Origin: Kiloniellaceae bacterium
GTDB taxonomy: Bacteria > Pseudomonadota > Alphaproteobacteria > Kiloniellales > Kiloniellaceae
Assembly (NCBI GenBank): GCA_021776195.1
Contig: JAJFGK010000105.1
Location: forward strand, 40,097 to 104,096
Direction: 5' to 3'
Length of the DNA stretch: 64,000 nucleotides
Made by a program: the position numbers and the translations under genes. The notes beneath the pieces are model-generated. The model worked only from the letters and a program-made list of their open reading frames with translations, did not search any database and was not told the origin of the DNA. Each line of letters begins with the position of its first letter. Within the stretch, counting starts at the first letter, position 1. This document shows positions 18,041 through 26,737 of this stretch, in pieces.

Positions 18041-19051
18041 TCCCCCGCCGGCCCGCCCGCTTGGCCCTCCACCTGGCCCTCCAGCTGGCCCATGGGGCGA
18101 GACGTCGATGGCGACGAAGTTCGTGGCCGAGGGGATCGCCGCCAGGCCCAGGCCCTGGGCCAGGGCATAGGTCTCGCGCCGGCCCGCGTCGACCGCGGCG
18201 ATCACGCCCTGTAGAAAGTCCTCGTCTTCGAGCGACGCCAGGGCGCCGGCCTGGGCTATGCGGTTGACGCCGAAGTGGTTGCGGATCTTGCCGAGCCCGG
18301 TCACCAGGTCGCGGTGGGCGATGCAATAGCCGATGCGCGCGCCGGCCATGCCGTAGGCCTTGGAGAAGGTGCGCATGCGCAAGACCCGGGGATCGCTGGT
18401 GTCGATCGGCGCGCGGGCCTCCTGCGGCGCGAACTCGATGTAGGCCTCGTCGTAGACGAAGAGGCATCGCTCGGGCAGGCGTTCGATGAAACGCTGCAGA
18501 ACCTCGCCGCGCTGCCAGGTGCCCATGGGGTTGTCCGGGTTGGCGAGGAAGACCAGCGGCGCGCCGGTTTCGTGAACCGCCTCGAGCAGCGCCTCGGGAT
18601 CCTCCCGGTCGTCGCGGTAGGGCACGGTGTGGAGCCGGCCGCCGAAGCCGGCGACATGGTAGTTGAAGGTCGGATAGGCGCCCCGGGAGGTCACTACCGG
18701 GCTGCCTGGTGTCACCACCATGCGCACGATGTTGCCGAGGATCTCGTCGATTCCGGCGCCGAGACAGATCTCGTCCATGGCGACCCCATGCTTGACCGCC
18801 AGGGCGGCGCGCAGGTCGTGGCCCTCCGGGTCGTTGTAGTAGGCCACCTCGGAGATCGCCCGGGTCATGGCGGCGCGGGCCTTGGGCGAGATGCCAAAGG
18901 CGCTTTCGTTGGCACCGATGCGGGCCTCAAAGGCGGCCGCATTTCTCCGCTCGATGGTTTCCGGTCCGACGAAGGGGATCGCGGCCGGCAGGCCCCGCAC
19001 GAGCTCGGTGAAGGGAATCGATCCGGCGGGCTGGTCCTTGGGGTCCGTCAT
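17834..19051 (-). CDS. Histidinol-phosphate aminotransferase-like (HisC) class I/II aminotransferase
   Basis: About 406 residues from ATG 19051 (GAGGAG ten bases upstream; the frame stays open far upstream but only as a shadow of an SDR gene). PLP-enzyme motifs: ANESAFGISPKA, NPDNPMGTW, VYDEAYIEF and the PLP lysine in TFSKAYGMAGARIGY. A Gly/Pro-rich insertion of ~38 residues separates TNFVAIDV from the C-terminal LKRMEDRRIFIRMPG and is encoded by a short tandem repeat. It is alone, not in a his operon, so it may serve another amino acid such as phenylalanine. Its last 207 bp are overlapped on the other strand by the ABC ATPase frame. Confidence 0.86.
   Translation of the reverse strand: MTDPKDQPAGSIPFTELVRGLPAAIPFVGPETIERRNAAAFEARIGANESAFGISPKARAAMTRAISEVAYYNDPEGHDLRAALAVKHGVAMDEICLGAGIDEILGNIVRMVVTPGSPVVTSRGAYPTFNYHVAGFGGRLHTVPYRDDREDPEALLEAVHETGAPLVFLANPDNPMGTWQRGEVLQRFIERLPERCLFVYDEAYIEFAPQEARAPIDTSDPRVLRMRTFSKAYGMAGARIGYCIAHRDLVTGLGKIRNHFGVNRIAQAGALASLEDEDFLQGVIAAVDAGRRETYALAQGLGLAAIPSATNFVAIDVSPHGPAGGPGGGPSGRAGGGSVGQEPAGAGADSGARAREILKRMEDRRIFIRMPGVAPQDRCIRVSIGRPDERRLFAEALSEILRETA
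18060..18091 (-). repeat. 12-bp tandem repeat inside the HisC-like gene
   Basis: About 2.7 copies of a 12-bp unit (plus-strand CCTGGCCCTCCA) in the region coding for the Gly/Pro-rich insertion. Multiples of three keep the frame. Confidence 0.75.
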
Positions 19052-19135
19052 GCTTGGTTTGCTCCTCGATTCGCACCTGTGCCAGACTACCCGAGAAAGT
19101 ATCGCCCGAAAGGGTGCAGGCAAGAGGAGCAGAAT

Positions 19136-19921
19136 ATGGGCGGGAGACTCGAAGGCAAGGCGGCCGTCGTGACCGGCGGCGCATCGGGGTTTGGCGCCGG
19201 TATCGCCACCGCCTTCGCCCGCGAGGGCGCCAAGGTGCTGATCGCCGATCTCAACGAACCGGGGGCCGAGGCGCAGGCCGCCGCGATCGCGGCGAACGGC
19301 GGCACGGCCAGCGCCCGGCAGGTCGACGTGACCGACCGGGCCTCGGTCGAGGCCATGGTAGCGGCCTGCGAGGCACGCTACGGCGCGGCCGAAATTCTGG
19401 TCGCCAATGCCGGCCTCGGACAGCGCCCGACACCCCTGGCCGAGGTCAGCGACGAAGAGTTCGAGCGCCAGTTCGCGGTCAATGTGCGCGGCGTCTTCAA
19501 CTGCTGCCGGGCGGTCTTGCCGGCCTTTCGCCGGCAGGGCCGCGGCAATATCGTGGTGACCGCCTCGGGGATCGCTTTGAGGCCGCGCCCGAACCTGCTG
19601 GTCTACGGCGCCACCAAGGGCGCGGTGCTGAACTTCACGAAGGGTCTGGCCGAGGAACTGGCGCCCGAGGGCTTTCGGGTCAACGCGCTCTGCCCGGCGG
19701 TCGGCGACACGCCGATGCTGGCCGAGTTTCTCGGCGGCGCCGAGACCATGAGCGTGGCCGACAGCGAGGTCGCGCGCGAACGCTTCCGCAGCGCCCTGCC
19801 GCTGGGCCGGCTGATCACCCCCGACGATATGGGCCATGCGGCGGTCTTCCTTGCCTCCGACGTGGAGGCCGCGACCCTGACCGGCTGCGCCCTGCCGGTG
19901 GACAGCGGGCGTTGCATCTAG
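19136..19921 (+). CDS. Short-chain dehydrogenase/reductase
   Basis: 261 residues, classical SDR length, start ATG 19136 with GAGGAG six bases before it. The cofactor motif is TGGASGFG, the NAG motif ANAG, catalytic Ser in VVTASGIAL, and catalytic Tyr/Lys in VYGATKGAV. The C-terminus ends LPVDSGRCI. It is divergent from the HisC-like gene, 84 bp apart. Immediately after its stop lies a REP-like palindrome patch and a near-copy of its own last 23 coding bases. The acidic pair in AKVLIADLNEP after beta-2 suggests NAD preference. The substrate is unknown. Confidence 0.88.
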   Translation: MGGRLEGKAAVVTGGASGFGAGIATAFAREGAKVLIADLNEPGAEAQAAAIAANGGTASARQVDVTDRASVEAMVAACEARYGAAEILVANAGLGQRPTPLAEVSDEEFERQFAVNVRGVFNCCRAVLPAFRRQGRGNIVVTASGIALRPRPNLLVYGATKGAVLNFTKGLAEELAPEGFRVNALCPAVGDTPMLAEFLGGAETMSVADSEVARERFRSALPLGRLITPDDMGHAAVFLASDVEAATLTGCALPVDSGRCI

Positions 19922-20120
19922 GTCGAGTAATTCTAAGGAAGGTGAGTGAAAAGGGGACTGGCTCACATTCGCTGCAGGCGAATGGGTGCCTGTCCCCTTT
20001 TCGCTGGTGGGCAAGATGCGGTGGCAAGGCCGGAGCCAGACCCGGGACAGGCACCTTTTCCCTCGGAAAACGAGCCAGTCCCGGACCGCCGACGTTCGCC
20101 CTGGCGGTGGACAGCGGGCG
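19889..20120. repeat. REP-like palindrome patch bounded by a 23-bp direct repeat
   Basis: The last coding bases of the SDR (19889-19911) recur at 20098-20120 with 22/23 identity. Between them are nested inverted repeats: GAAAAGGGGAC (19948-19958) with 19992-20002; GGTGCCTGTCCC (19985-19996) with 20044-20055; GGGACTGGCTC (19954-19964) with 20072-20082. The GGTGCCTGTCCCC/AAAAGGGGACAGGCACC type of core resembles dispersed REP/RAYT palindromes seen in many proteobacteria. No transposase is present. The direct repeat could be a target duplication or a duplicated gene end. Confidence 0.7.
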
Positions 20121-20126
20121 CTGAGT

Positions 20127-21203
20127 TTAGCGGCTTGAGGCCACCACGGCTTCGTCGTCGAGACCAAAGACGATCTCGACCGTGCCGTCGCGGTCCAGGT
20201 CGACAGCGAACACCCCCGCCGTGACCCGGCCGGGGAAGATCAGCCGGTCGATCTCGCGCCAGAGGCCGGCGGCGCCGGTAATCACCGTCAGCGCGCCGCC
20301 GCCCTGGGCCGGCAGGACCAGATCGGGCAGGCCGTCGCGGTTCCAGTCGAGCACCGCGGCCAGGTCCTGGGCGCGGCTGCCATTGCGGTGGTTGGTGACG
20401 CCGGGCAGCGCGGCCTCGAGAACGAGCTGGCCTTGACGCAGGCTGACGACTTTCAGAATGCCGCCGATGTGCGGCGTCTCGACATAGGCGATCTCGACCT
20501 CGCCGTCGCCGTCGAAGTCGGCGGCGGCCGCCGGATTGAGCCAGCGGTAGGCCCGGCCGATGGGCGCTGTCGTGGCGATCTCGATGACGGTGCGGTCGGC
20601 CACGCCATAGACCGCCAGCGCGGCCCCGCCGGCGAACCCGGAGCGCACCACGACCAGCTCGGGCCGTTCGTCGCCGGTCAGCTCGATCAGCCGCACCCGG
20701 CGATCCTCGAAGACCGCCTCGGCCGGCAGGCTGTAGGTCAGGTGGTCGCCCGCCCGGGTCTCGAGGGCGAGACCGCCGGCCTCGATGGCGTCGCCCAGCA
20801 CGCCGTGGTCGTAGCGCTGCGTCGGATCGGTGAGCCAGGCTTGGCGCAGGGTTCCCACGGGGCCTGTGACCAGGCCGTCGGGCAGGGCAGAGCGGAAGGG
20901 CGCGGCGGCGGCGCCCAAGCCCGGTTCCTCGGCCTCGTAGGTCGCCAGAACCAGGGCGCCATCCTGGCGGAGCAATCGGAAGACCCCGCCCTTGCCGGAC
21001 TTCAGCAGAAGGTGCCCGTCCGCCGGACCGGTCGCGATGCCGCCGGGCGGCGGGCTTTCGAGCCAGAGGGCGGCGAGGCCGCCGGGAATTTTCATGGCTT
21101 CGAGCTCGGCGGCGCCGGCCGGCGCCAGCGCCAGGCCGAGCCAGATCGACAGGGCCGGCAGGGCGCGCGCGACGAACCGGCCGGGCTTGGTGGTTGCCAT
21201 CAT
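20127..21203 (-). CDS. Secreted FG-GAP/VCBS beta-propeller protein
   Basis: About 358 residues from ATG 21203 (G-rich ribosome site just upstream; the next codon is also ATG). The signal peptide covers about residues 1-32 (LPALSIWLGLALAPAGA). The mature protein has repeated DxDxDG-type calcium loops: DFDGDGEVEIAYV, DWNRDGLPDLVL and DLDRDGTVEIVFG, as in FG-GAP/VCBS beta-propellers. I infer an envelope protein with a propeller fold. It is divergent from the hydantoinase operon and convergent with the SDR/REP region. The role is unknown. Confidence 0.82.
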   Translation of the reverse strand: MMATTKPGRFVARALPALSIWLGLALAPAGAAELEAMKIPGGLAALWLESPPPGGIATGPADGHLLLKSGKGGVFRLLRQDGALVLATYEAEEPGLGAAAAPFRSALPDGLVTGPVGTLRQAWLTDPTQRYDHGVLGDAIEAGGLALETRAGDHLTYSLPAEAVFEDRRVRLIELTGDERPELVVVRSGFAGGAALAVYGVADRTVIEIATTAPIGRAYRWLNPAAAADFDGDGEVEIAYVETPHIGGILKVVSLRQGQLVLEAALPGVTNHRNGSRAQDLAAVLDWNRDGLPDLVLPAQGGGALTVITGAAGLWREIDRLIFPGRVTAGVFAVDLDRDGTVEIVFGLDDEAVVASSR

Positions 21204-21393
21204 TCGATCCCCCGTTCTTCGACGAACCAGAGGATAGCGCCTTTCCGCCCTTGGAACAGGCGGCGCTTTTTGAAATAGTTGCGGTTGCGCCGGGGCAAAT
21301 CCGGCCCCCATGCTAATCACGGCATCAATCAGGGCCCTTGTCGGGGGCCGCAATCAGGAGCGCCGTCAGCGGCGCCGGGCAGGGAGAGCATCT

Positions 21394-22860
21394 ATGGCGG
21401 ACTTTGATCTCGTGATACGTGGCGGCCGGGTGGTGACCGCGGGCGATTCGGTGATCTGCGACGTCGGCGTGAAGGACGGCCGGGTCGCGGCCCTGGGCGA
21501 GAGTCTGGCCGCCGGGTCCCAGGAGGTCGACGCCCGGGGCCTGCTGGTCATGCCCGGCGGGGTCGACAGCCACTGTCACATCGACCAGGAGGGCGGCGCC
21601 GGGGTGACCTGCGCCACGGACTTTCAGGCCGGCACCGTCTCCGCGGCCATCGGCGGCACCACCACCATCATTCCCTTCGCGGCCCAGAAGAAAGGCCAGT
21701 CCCTGCGCGAGGCGGTCAAGGCCTACCACGCCCTGGCCGAGCCCAAGGCGGTCTGCGACTACGCCTTCCACCTGATCCTGACCGACCCCACCGAACAGGT
21801 TCTGGGCCAGGAGCTGCCGGCCCTGATCAAGGACGGCTACACCTCCTTCAAGGTCTACATGACCTACGACGCCTTGAAGGTGGACGACCGCCAGCTCCTC
21901 GACATCCTCGCCCTGGCGCGCCACGAGCAGGCCATGGTCATGGTCCACGCGGAAAACCACGAGGTGATCGGCTGGATGACCGACCGCCTGCTGGCCGGGG
22001 GTCATGTCGAGCCGCGCTATCACGCCGTGGCCCATGCCCGGCTCGCCGAGGGCGAAGCGACCCACCGGGCGATCTGCCTGGCCGAGCTGCTCGACACGCC
22101 GCTGCTGATCGTTCATGTCTCGGCGCCCGAGGCGATCGACCAGATCGCCCGGGCCCAGTCCCGCGGCCTCAAGATCTACGGCGAGACCTGTCCGCAGTAC
22201 CTTTTCCTGACCGCCGACGACCTGAATCGCGACGGCATGGAGGGCGCCAAGTACTGCTGCAGCCCGCCGCCGCGCGATGCCGCCGGCCAGGAGGCGGTCT
22301 GGCATGGCTTGGCCACCGGCACCTTTCAGGTCTTTTCCTCCGACCACGCGCCCTATCGTTTCGACGAGACCGGCAAGCTGGCGGCCGGACCCAAGGCCTC
22401 CTTCGACAAGATCGCCAACGGGGTGCCGGGGCTCGCCATCCGCCTGCCGCTGCTGTTCTCCGAGGGTGTCGGCAAGGGCCGCATCGACATCAACCAGTTC
22501 GTCCAGCTGACCGCATCCAATGCCGCCCGGCTCTACGGTCTCTATCCGCGCAAGGGCACCATCGCGGTCGGCGCCGACGCCGACATCGCGATCTGGGACC
22601 CCAAGAAAGAGGTCACCATCACCTGGGAGATGCTGCAGGACGATGTCGGCTATTCGCCCTACGAGGGCCGGCAGGTGACCGGCTGGCCGATCAAGGTCTA
22701 TTCGCGCGGCCGCCTGGCGATGGAAGACGGCCAGGTCTTGGTCGGGCCCGGCTCGGGCGAATTCCTGCGCTGCGAGCTGCCGGAGACCGCGCGGGCCCTG
22801 GGCCGCAGCGCGCCTGAGTTGGACCCGGCGCGCAACTTCGGCGCGGCGCTCCAGGGCTAG
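21394..22860 (+). CDS. Dihydropyrimidinase / D-hydantoinase
   Basis: 488 residues, normal length, start ATG 21394 with AGGGAGAG upstream. Cytoplasmic amidohydrolase that opens cyclic amides (dihydropyrimidines or 5-substituted hydantoins). Binuclear metal site: His60/His62 in VDSHCHID, carboxylated Lys153 in SFKVYMTYD, His in MVHAENHEV, His in LIVHVS and Asp in SSDHAPY. It begins a tight operon with an SDR (12 bp gap), an amidohydrolase and an N-carbamoyl-D-amino-acid hydrolase that acts on the ring-opened product. That partner favours a D-hydantoinase reading over pure pyrimidine catabolism, although both occur in this family. Confidence 0.92.
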   Translation: MADFDLVIRGGRVVTAGDSVICDVGVKDGRVAALGESLAAGSQEVDARGLLVMPGGVDSHCHIDQEGGAGVTCATDFQAGTVSAAIGGTTTIIPFAAQKKGQSLREAVKAYHALAEPKAVCDYAFHLILTDPTEQVLGQELPALIKDGYTSFKVYMTYDALKVDDRQLLDILALARHEQAMVMVHAENHEVIGWMTDRLLAGGHVEPRYHAVAHARLAEGEATHRAICLAELLDTPLLIVHVSAPEAIDQIARAQSRGLKIYGETCPQYLFLTADDLNRDGMEGAKYCCSPPPRDAAGQEAVWHGLATGTFQVFSSDHAPYRFDETGKLAAGPKASFDKIANGVPGLAIRLPLLFSEGVGKGRIDINQFVQLTASNAARLYGLYPRKGTIAVGADADIAIWDPKKEVTITWEMLQDDVGYSPYEGRQVTGWPIKVYSRGRLAMEDGQVLVGPGSGEFLRCELPETARALGRSAPELDPARNFGAALQG

Positions 22861-22872
22861 GCGGCCCCGTCC

Positions 22873-23619
22873 ATGGGCGACACGATCGTCCTCGTCACCG
22901 GCGCAGCCTCGGGTATCGGCCGGGCCGCGGCGGACCTGCTGGGCCGGCAGGGGCGCATGGTGATCGCCGCCGACCGCGACGACGCCGAACCGGTGGCCAG
23001 GGCGATTAGGGAGGCGGGAGGCCGGGCGCTGGCCCGGCGGCTCGATGTCGGCGAGGAGGCCGAAGTCGACGCCCTGGTGGCCGAGATCGAGCGCGACCAG
23101 GGCGGTCTCGATCAGCTGATCTGCGCCGCCGGCGTCGCCGCGCGCACGCCGGTCGAGTTCATGACCGGCGCCGAATGGGATGATCTGATGGCGGTCAATT
23201 TGAAGGGCGTGTTCCTGTGCTGCCGCGCCGCCCTGGCGCCGCTGCGCCGGCGCGGTGGCGGCGCCATCGTCACCCTGGCCTCGGACCTCGCCCTGGTGAC
23301 CACCGACCATCTGGCGGCCTATGGCGCCAGCAAGGCCGGTGTGGTTCAGTTCACCCGCGGGCTGGCCCGCGATCACGCACAAGATGGGATCCGCGTCAAC
23401 GTGATCTGCCCGGGCCCGACGGAAACGGCGATGCTTTTGGACGGCCTTGGCCGCCGCGACGACCCGGCCGCCGCGCGCGCGGCCATGGAGGCGGCCATCC
23501 CCTTGGGCCGCCTCGGCCGGCCGGAAGAGATCGCCGCGGTAATTGCTTTTGTCGCCTCCGAGGCCGCGTCCTTTATGACCGGCTCGGTGGTGACGGTGGA
23601 CGGAGGAGTAACGATCTAA
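22873..23619 (+). CDS. Short-chain dehydrogenase/reductase (FabG-like)
   Basis: 248 residues, classical SDR. Cofactor motif TGAASGIG, catalytic Ser in VTLASDLAL, Tyr/Lys in AYGASKAGVV and the C-terminal TVDGGVTI. It starts 12 bp after the hydantoinase and its stop overlaps the next start (TAATG at 23617-23621), so it is translationally coupled in the hydantoin operon. A substrate related to the ring-cleavage pathway is likely but not identifiable. Confidence 0.9.
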   Translation: MGDTIVLVTGAASGIGRAAADLLGRQGRMVIAADRDDAEPVARAIREAGGRALARRLDVGEEAEVDALVAEIERDQGGLDQLICAAGVAARTPVEFMTGAEWDDLMAVNLKGVFLCCRAALAPLRRRGGGAIVTLASDLALVTTDHLAAYGASKAGVVQFTRGLARDHAQDGIRVNVICPGPTETAMLLDGLGRRDDPAAARAAMEAAIPLGRLGRPEEIAAVIAFVASEAASFMTGSVVTVDGGVTI

Positions 23620-25166
23620 TGGCAGAGAGCCCGATGGCAGAGGACCAGTTTCAAATTCTGCGCGGCGGGCGCCTGCTCGATGCCCGCGCCCGCACCCTGG
23701 AGCCGCGCGATATCCTGCTGGAGGGCGATGTCATCCGCGAGGTCGGACCGCCCGGGCTGGCGGCGCCCGAGGCGGCGGCGGTGGTCGAGGCCGGCCAGGC
23801 CATGCTGATGCCGGGCCTGATCAATGCCCACACCCACTCCCACGGCGCGCTGGGCAAGGGGCGCGGCGACCTCTGGACCTTGGAGTTGTTGCTGAATGCC
23901 GGCTCCTGGATCAACGCCGAGCGCCAGTCCGAGGAGATCTACGCCTCGACCCTGCTGAACACGGCCGAGATGATCCGGCGCGGCTGCACCGCGACCTACG
24001 ATCTGGTCTCGCTGCTGCCGGCCCCGACCACGGCGGGGCTGAAGGCGGTCTTCCAGGCCTATGACGATGCCGGCTTCCGGGCCCTGGTGGCGCCCATGCT
24101 GGCCGACACCGCTTTTTATGACGCCGTGCCCGGCTTGCTCGAGTCCCTGCCCGAGGCGCTGCAAAAAGAGGTCGACCGCTTCCGGCCGGGATCGGGCGCG
24201 GGCCCGCTCGCGGTCTGCCGCGAGCTCCTGTCGGCCTGGCCCTATGACCGCCAACGCTTGGCCATGGCCCTGGCCCCGACCATCCCGCTGCTCTGTTCCG
24301 AGGACTTCCTGATCGGCTGCCGGGACCTGGCCGAGGAACAGGGCGTCGGCATCCATACCCACCTGGCGGAATCCAAGATCCAGGCCCTCGCCGGGCTGGA
24401 GCGCTACGGCAAGACCCTTTGCCACTACTTCGACTCCCTGGGGCTGATCAACGAGCGTTTCACCGGGGCTCATGGTGTCTGGCTCGACGACGACGACATG
24501 GCGCGCCTGGCCGACCGGGGCGCCTCGGTCGCCGCCAACCCGGGCAGCAACCTGCGGCTCGGCTCGGGCCTGCCGGCGCTGAAGGCCCTGGCTCGCGCCG
24601 GGGTCAATGTGGCCATCGGCTCGGACGGTTCCAACTCCGCGGACAATCAGAACATGTTCGAGGCGCTGCGCTATGCTTCTTATGTCTCGCGAGTCCAGTC
24701 GCACGATGTCCAGGACTGGCTCACCACCGAACAGGTCGTGCGCATGGGCACCGAGGGCGGCGCCCGGGCCATGGGCCTGGAGGGCGTGACCGGCCGTCTG
24801 GAAGCCGGCTACAAGGCCGATATCGTGTTCCTCGATCTGGCCGACATCACCTATCTGCCATTGAACGACCCCTTCAACCAGCTGGTTCACTGCGACGACG
24901 GCGGGACGGTCGAGCGGGTGATGATCGGCGGGCGCCTGGTCTACCAGGCGGGTCAGTTCCTGACCATCGACGTCGAGAAACTGCGCGGCCAGGTGACCTC
25001 GGCCTGGGAACGCCTGCGCGAGGTCACCGACTGGCGCCGCGAGGTGGTGCAGAAGCTGGAGGGCCTGGTCGGCCACTACTGCGCCTGCTATGCCGCCCGC
25101 CCCTACCACATCGGGCGCATGGGCTTCGCGCCCCAGGCGCTCTGCGACAAGCACGAAAACCACTGA
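23619..25166 (+). CDS. Amidohydrolase (TrzN/SAH-deaminase family)
   Basis: About 515 residues from ATG 23619, which overlaps the SDR stop. Mononuclear-metal deaminase motifs: HTHSHGAL, IHTHLAES, GAHGVWLDDDD and the metal-binding Asp of GSDGSNSADN. These place it among the TrzN/AtzA/S-adenosylhomocysteine deaminase-like enzymes that remove ammonia or chloride from ring carbons of purines, pyrimidines or triazines. The operon context (hydantoinase, carbamoylase) suggests deamination of a cyclic N-heterocycle upstream of ring opening. The exact substrate is not visible. It is longer than many relatives because of a C-terminal tail (ACYAARPYHIGRMGF). Confidence 0.88.
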   Translation: MAESPMAEDQFQILRGGRLLDARARTLEPRDILLEGDVIREVGPPGLAAPEAAAVVEAGQAMLMPGLINAHTHSHGALGKGRGDLWTLELLLNAGSWINAERQSEEIYASTLLNTAEMIRRGCTATYDLVSLLPAPTTAGLKAVFQAYDDAGFRALVAPMLADTAFYDAVPGLLESLPEALQKEVDRFRPGSGAGPLAVCRELLSAWPYDRQRLAMALAPTIPLLCSEDFLIGCRDLAEEQGVGIHTHLAESKIQALAGLERYGKTLCHYFDSLGLINERFTGAHGVWLDDDDMARLADRGASVAANPGSNLRLGSGLPALKALARAGVNVAIGSDGSNSADNQNMFEALRYASYVSRVQSHDVQDWLTTEQVVRMGTEGGARAMGLEGVTGRLEAGYKADIVFLDLADITYLPLNDPFNQLVHCDDGGTVERVMIGGRLVYQAGQFLTIDVEKLRGQVTSAWERLREVTDWRREVVQKLEGLVGHYCACYAARPYHIGRMGFAPQALCDKHENH

Positions 25167-25194
25167 GAACGAGACCCGTGAAGGAGACAGGAAG

Positions 25195-26163
25195 ATGAGC
25201 CGGATCGTCACCGTGGCCGCGGCCCAGATGGGCCCGATCCAAAGAGCCGACAGCCGCAAGGATGCGGTCGACCGCCTGGTCGCCATGCTGCACCAGGCCA
25301 AGGCCAAGGGCGCCCAGCTCGTGGTCTTTCCCGAACTGGCGCTGACCACCTTCTTTCCGCGCTGGCTGATCGAGGACCCGGCCGAGATCGATTTCTGGTT
25401 CGAAAAAGAGATGCCGGGCCCCGAGACCCAGCCGCTGTTCGACACCGCCCGCGACCTGGGGCTGGCCTTTCACCTGGGCTATGCCGAACTGGTCGAGGAG
25501 GGCGGCGAGACCCGCCACTTCAACACGGCGATCCTGGTCGGCCCCGACGGGGCGCTGATCGGCAAGTACCGCAAGATCCACCTGCCGGGCCATTCCGAGT
25601 ATGAGGACCGGCGCAAGTTCCAGCACCTGGAGAAGCGCTACTTCGAGGTCGGCAATCTCGGCTTCAGGGTCTGGGAGGCGCTGGGCGGCAACATCGGCAT
25701 GGCGATCTGCAACGACCGGCGCTGGCCCGAGACCTTCCGGGTCCTGGGCCTGCAGAACGTCGAGCTGGTGATGATCGGCTACAACACCCCGACCATCGAC
25801 GCCCTGACCGACGAGCCGACCCACTTGAGGATGTTCCACAACCACCTGACCATGCAGGCCGGTGCTTATCAGAACGGCACCTGGGTGGTCGGCGTCGCCA
25901 AGGCCGGGACCGAGGACGGCCATCCTCTGATGGCCGGCAGCGTGGTGATCGCGCCGACCGGCGAGATCGTCGCCCAGGCCCAGTCCCAGGGCGACGAGGT
26001 CGTGGTCTACGATTGCGACCTGGAACTGGGCGCGCACTACAAACGCACCACCTTCAACTTCGCCGCCCACCGCCGCCCGGAGTTCTATGGCCCGATGGTC
26101 GATCAGGTCGGCGCGGTCAGCCCGGCCGAGGCCGCGGCGACGGTCTGGCCCAAGTGGCGTTGA
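25195..26163 (+). CDS. N-carbamoyl-D-amino-acid hydrolase (D-carbamoylase)
   Basis: 322 residues, start ATG 25195 with AAGGAG eight bases upstream. Nitrilase-fold amidase with the Glu-Lys-Cys triad in FPELALTTFFP (Glu47), GKYRKIHLPG (Lys127) and MAICNDRRWPE (Cys172). These are the same residue numbers as in characterised Agrobacterium D-carbamoylases (established knowledge). The segment GHSEYEDRRKFQHLEKRYF is diagnostic of that group. It hydrolyses N-carbamoyl-D-amino acids to D-amino acid, CO2 and ammonia, completing the hydantoin pathway with the enzyme at 21394. A beta-ureidopropionase role is less likely. Confidence 0.93.
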   Translation: MSRIVTVAAAQMGPIQRADSRKDAVDRLVAMLHQAKAKGAQLVVFPELALTTFFPRWLIEDPAEIDFWFEKEMPGPETQPLFDTARDLGLAFHLGYAELVEEGGETRHFNTAILVGPDGALIGKYRKIHLPGHSEYEDRRKFQHLEKRYFEVGNLGFRVWEALGGNIGMAICNDRRWPETFRVLGLQNVELVMIGYNTPTIDALTDEPTHLRMFHNHLTMQAGAYQNGTWVVGVAKAGTEDGHPLMAGSVVIAPTGEIVAQAQSQGDEVVVYDCDLELGAHYKRTTFNFAAHRRPEFYGPMVDQVGAVSPAEAAATVWPKWR

Positions 26164-26173
26164 CCGCCGCCGC

Positions 26174-26737
26174 ATGAAGCATCCCGCGCTGCCCTTGCCG
26201 GTCGAAACCGAACGTCTGGTGATCCGCGACTTTCGCCCGGGCGACGAAGATGCGGTCTACGGCTACGCCCGGCACGACGACTTCGTGCGCTACCTGGAGA
26301 TCGGTCGCCAGACGCCGGAATCGATCGCCGGTTTCGTCAAGCGTTGCCGCGCCGAGCAGGCCGCCGATCCCCGGCGCGAGTACAATCTGGCGATCACCCT
26401 GGCCGGAGATGACCGGCCGGTCGGCGGGGTCAGCCTGCACCTGCAGGAGCCACGCCTGCGCAAAGCAGGTCTCGGTTACGCACTTGGTCCCGAGCACTGG
26501 GGACGCGGCATCGCATCCGAGGCGATCCGCTGCGTGATCGCGCTAGGATTCACTGTCCTGGGCTTGAACCGAATCTACGCCCATATCCACGACGGCAACG
26601 ACCGGTCCCGCCGAGTGGTCGAAAAACTCGGTCTGAAACGGGAAGGACTGCTGCGGGGCAACACCGTGACCCTCGAGGGAACGCCGGCCGACGAGTACCT
26701 CTACGCTCTGCTGGCCGACGAGTTCGCCGCCGGATAG
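26174..26737 (+). CDS. GNAT-family N-acetyltransferase (RimJ/RimL-like)
   Basis: 187 residues. RimJ/RimL-type signs: ETERLVIRDF at the N-terminus, the acetyl-CoA loop region LGPEHWGRGIASEAIRC, and the C-terminal RVVEKLGLKREGLLRG. Probably acetylates a protein N-terminus or small amine. It starts 11 bp after the carbamoylase and may be the last gene of that operon. Its 3' end overlaps the convergent PhyH gene by 37 bp. Confidence 0.88.
   Translation: MKHPALPLPVETERLVIRDFRPGDEDAVYGYARHDDFVRYLEIGRQTPESIAGFVKRCRAEQAADPRREYNLAITLAGDDRPVGGVSLHLQEPRLRKAGLGYALGPEHWGRGIASEAIRCVIALGFTVLGLNRIYAHIHDGNDRSRRVVEKLGLKREGLLRGNTVTLEGTPADEYLYALLADEFAAG

Noticed and set aside
18275..19135. Upstream part of a long plus-strand frame ending in the SDR
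   Set aside because: It is antisense to the HisC-like gene and composition-driven; the SDR starts at ATG 19136 with a good ribosome site.
19052..20167. Long minus-strand frame extending upstream of the HisC-like start
   Set aside because: Shadow of the SDR gene on the plus strand; protein has no recognisable domain before ATG 19051.
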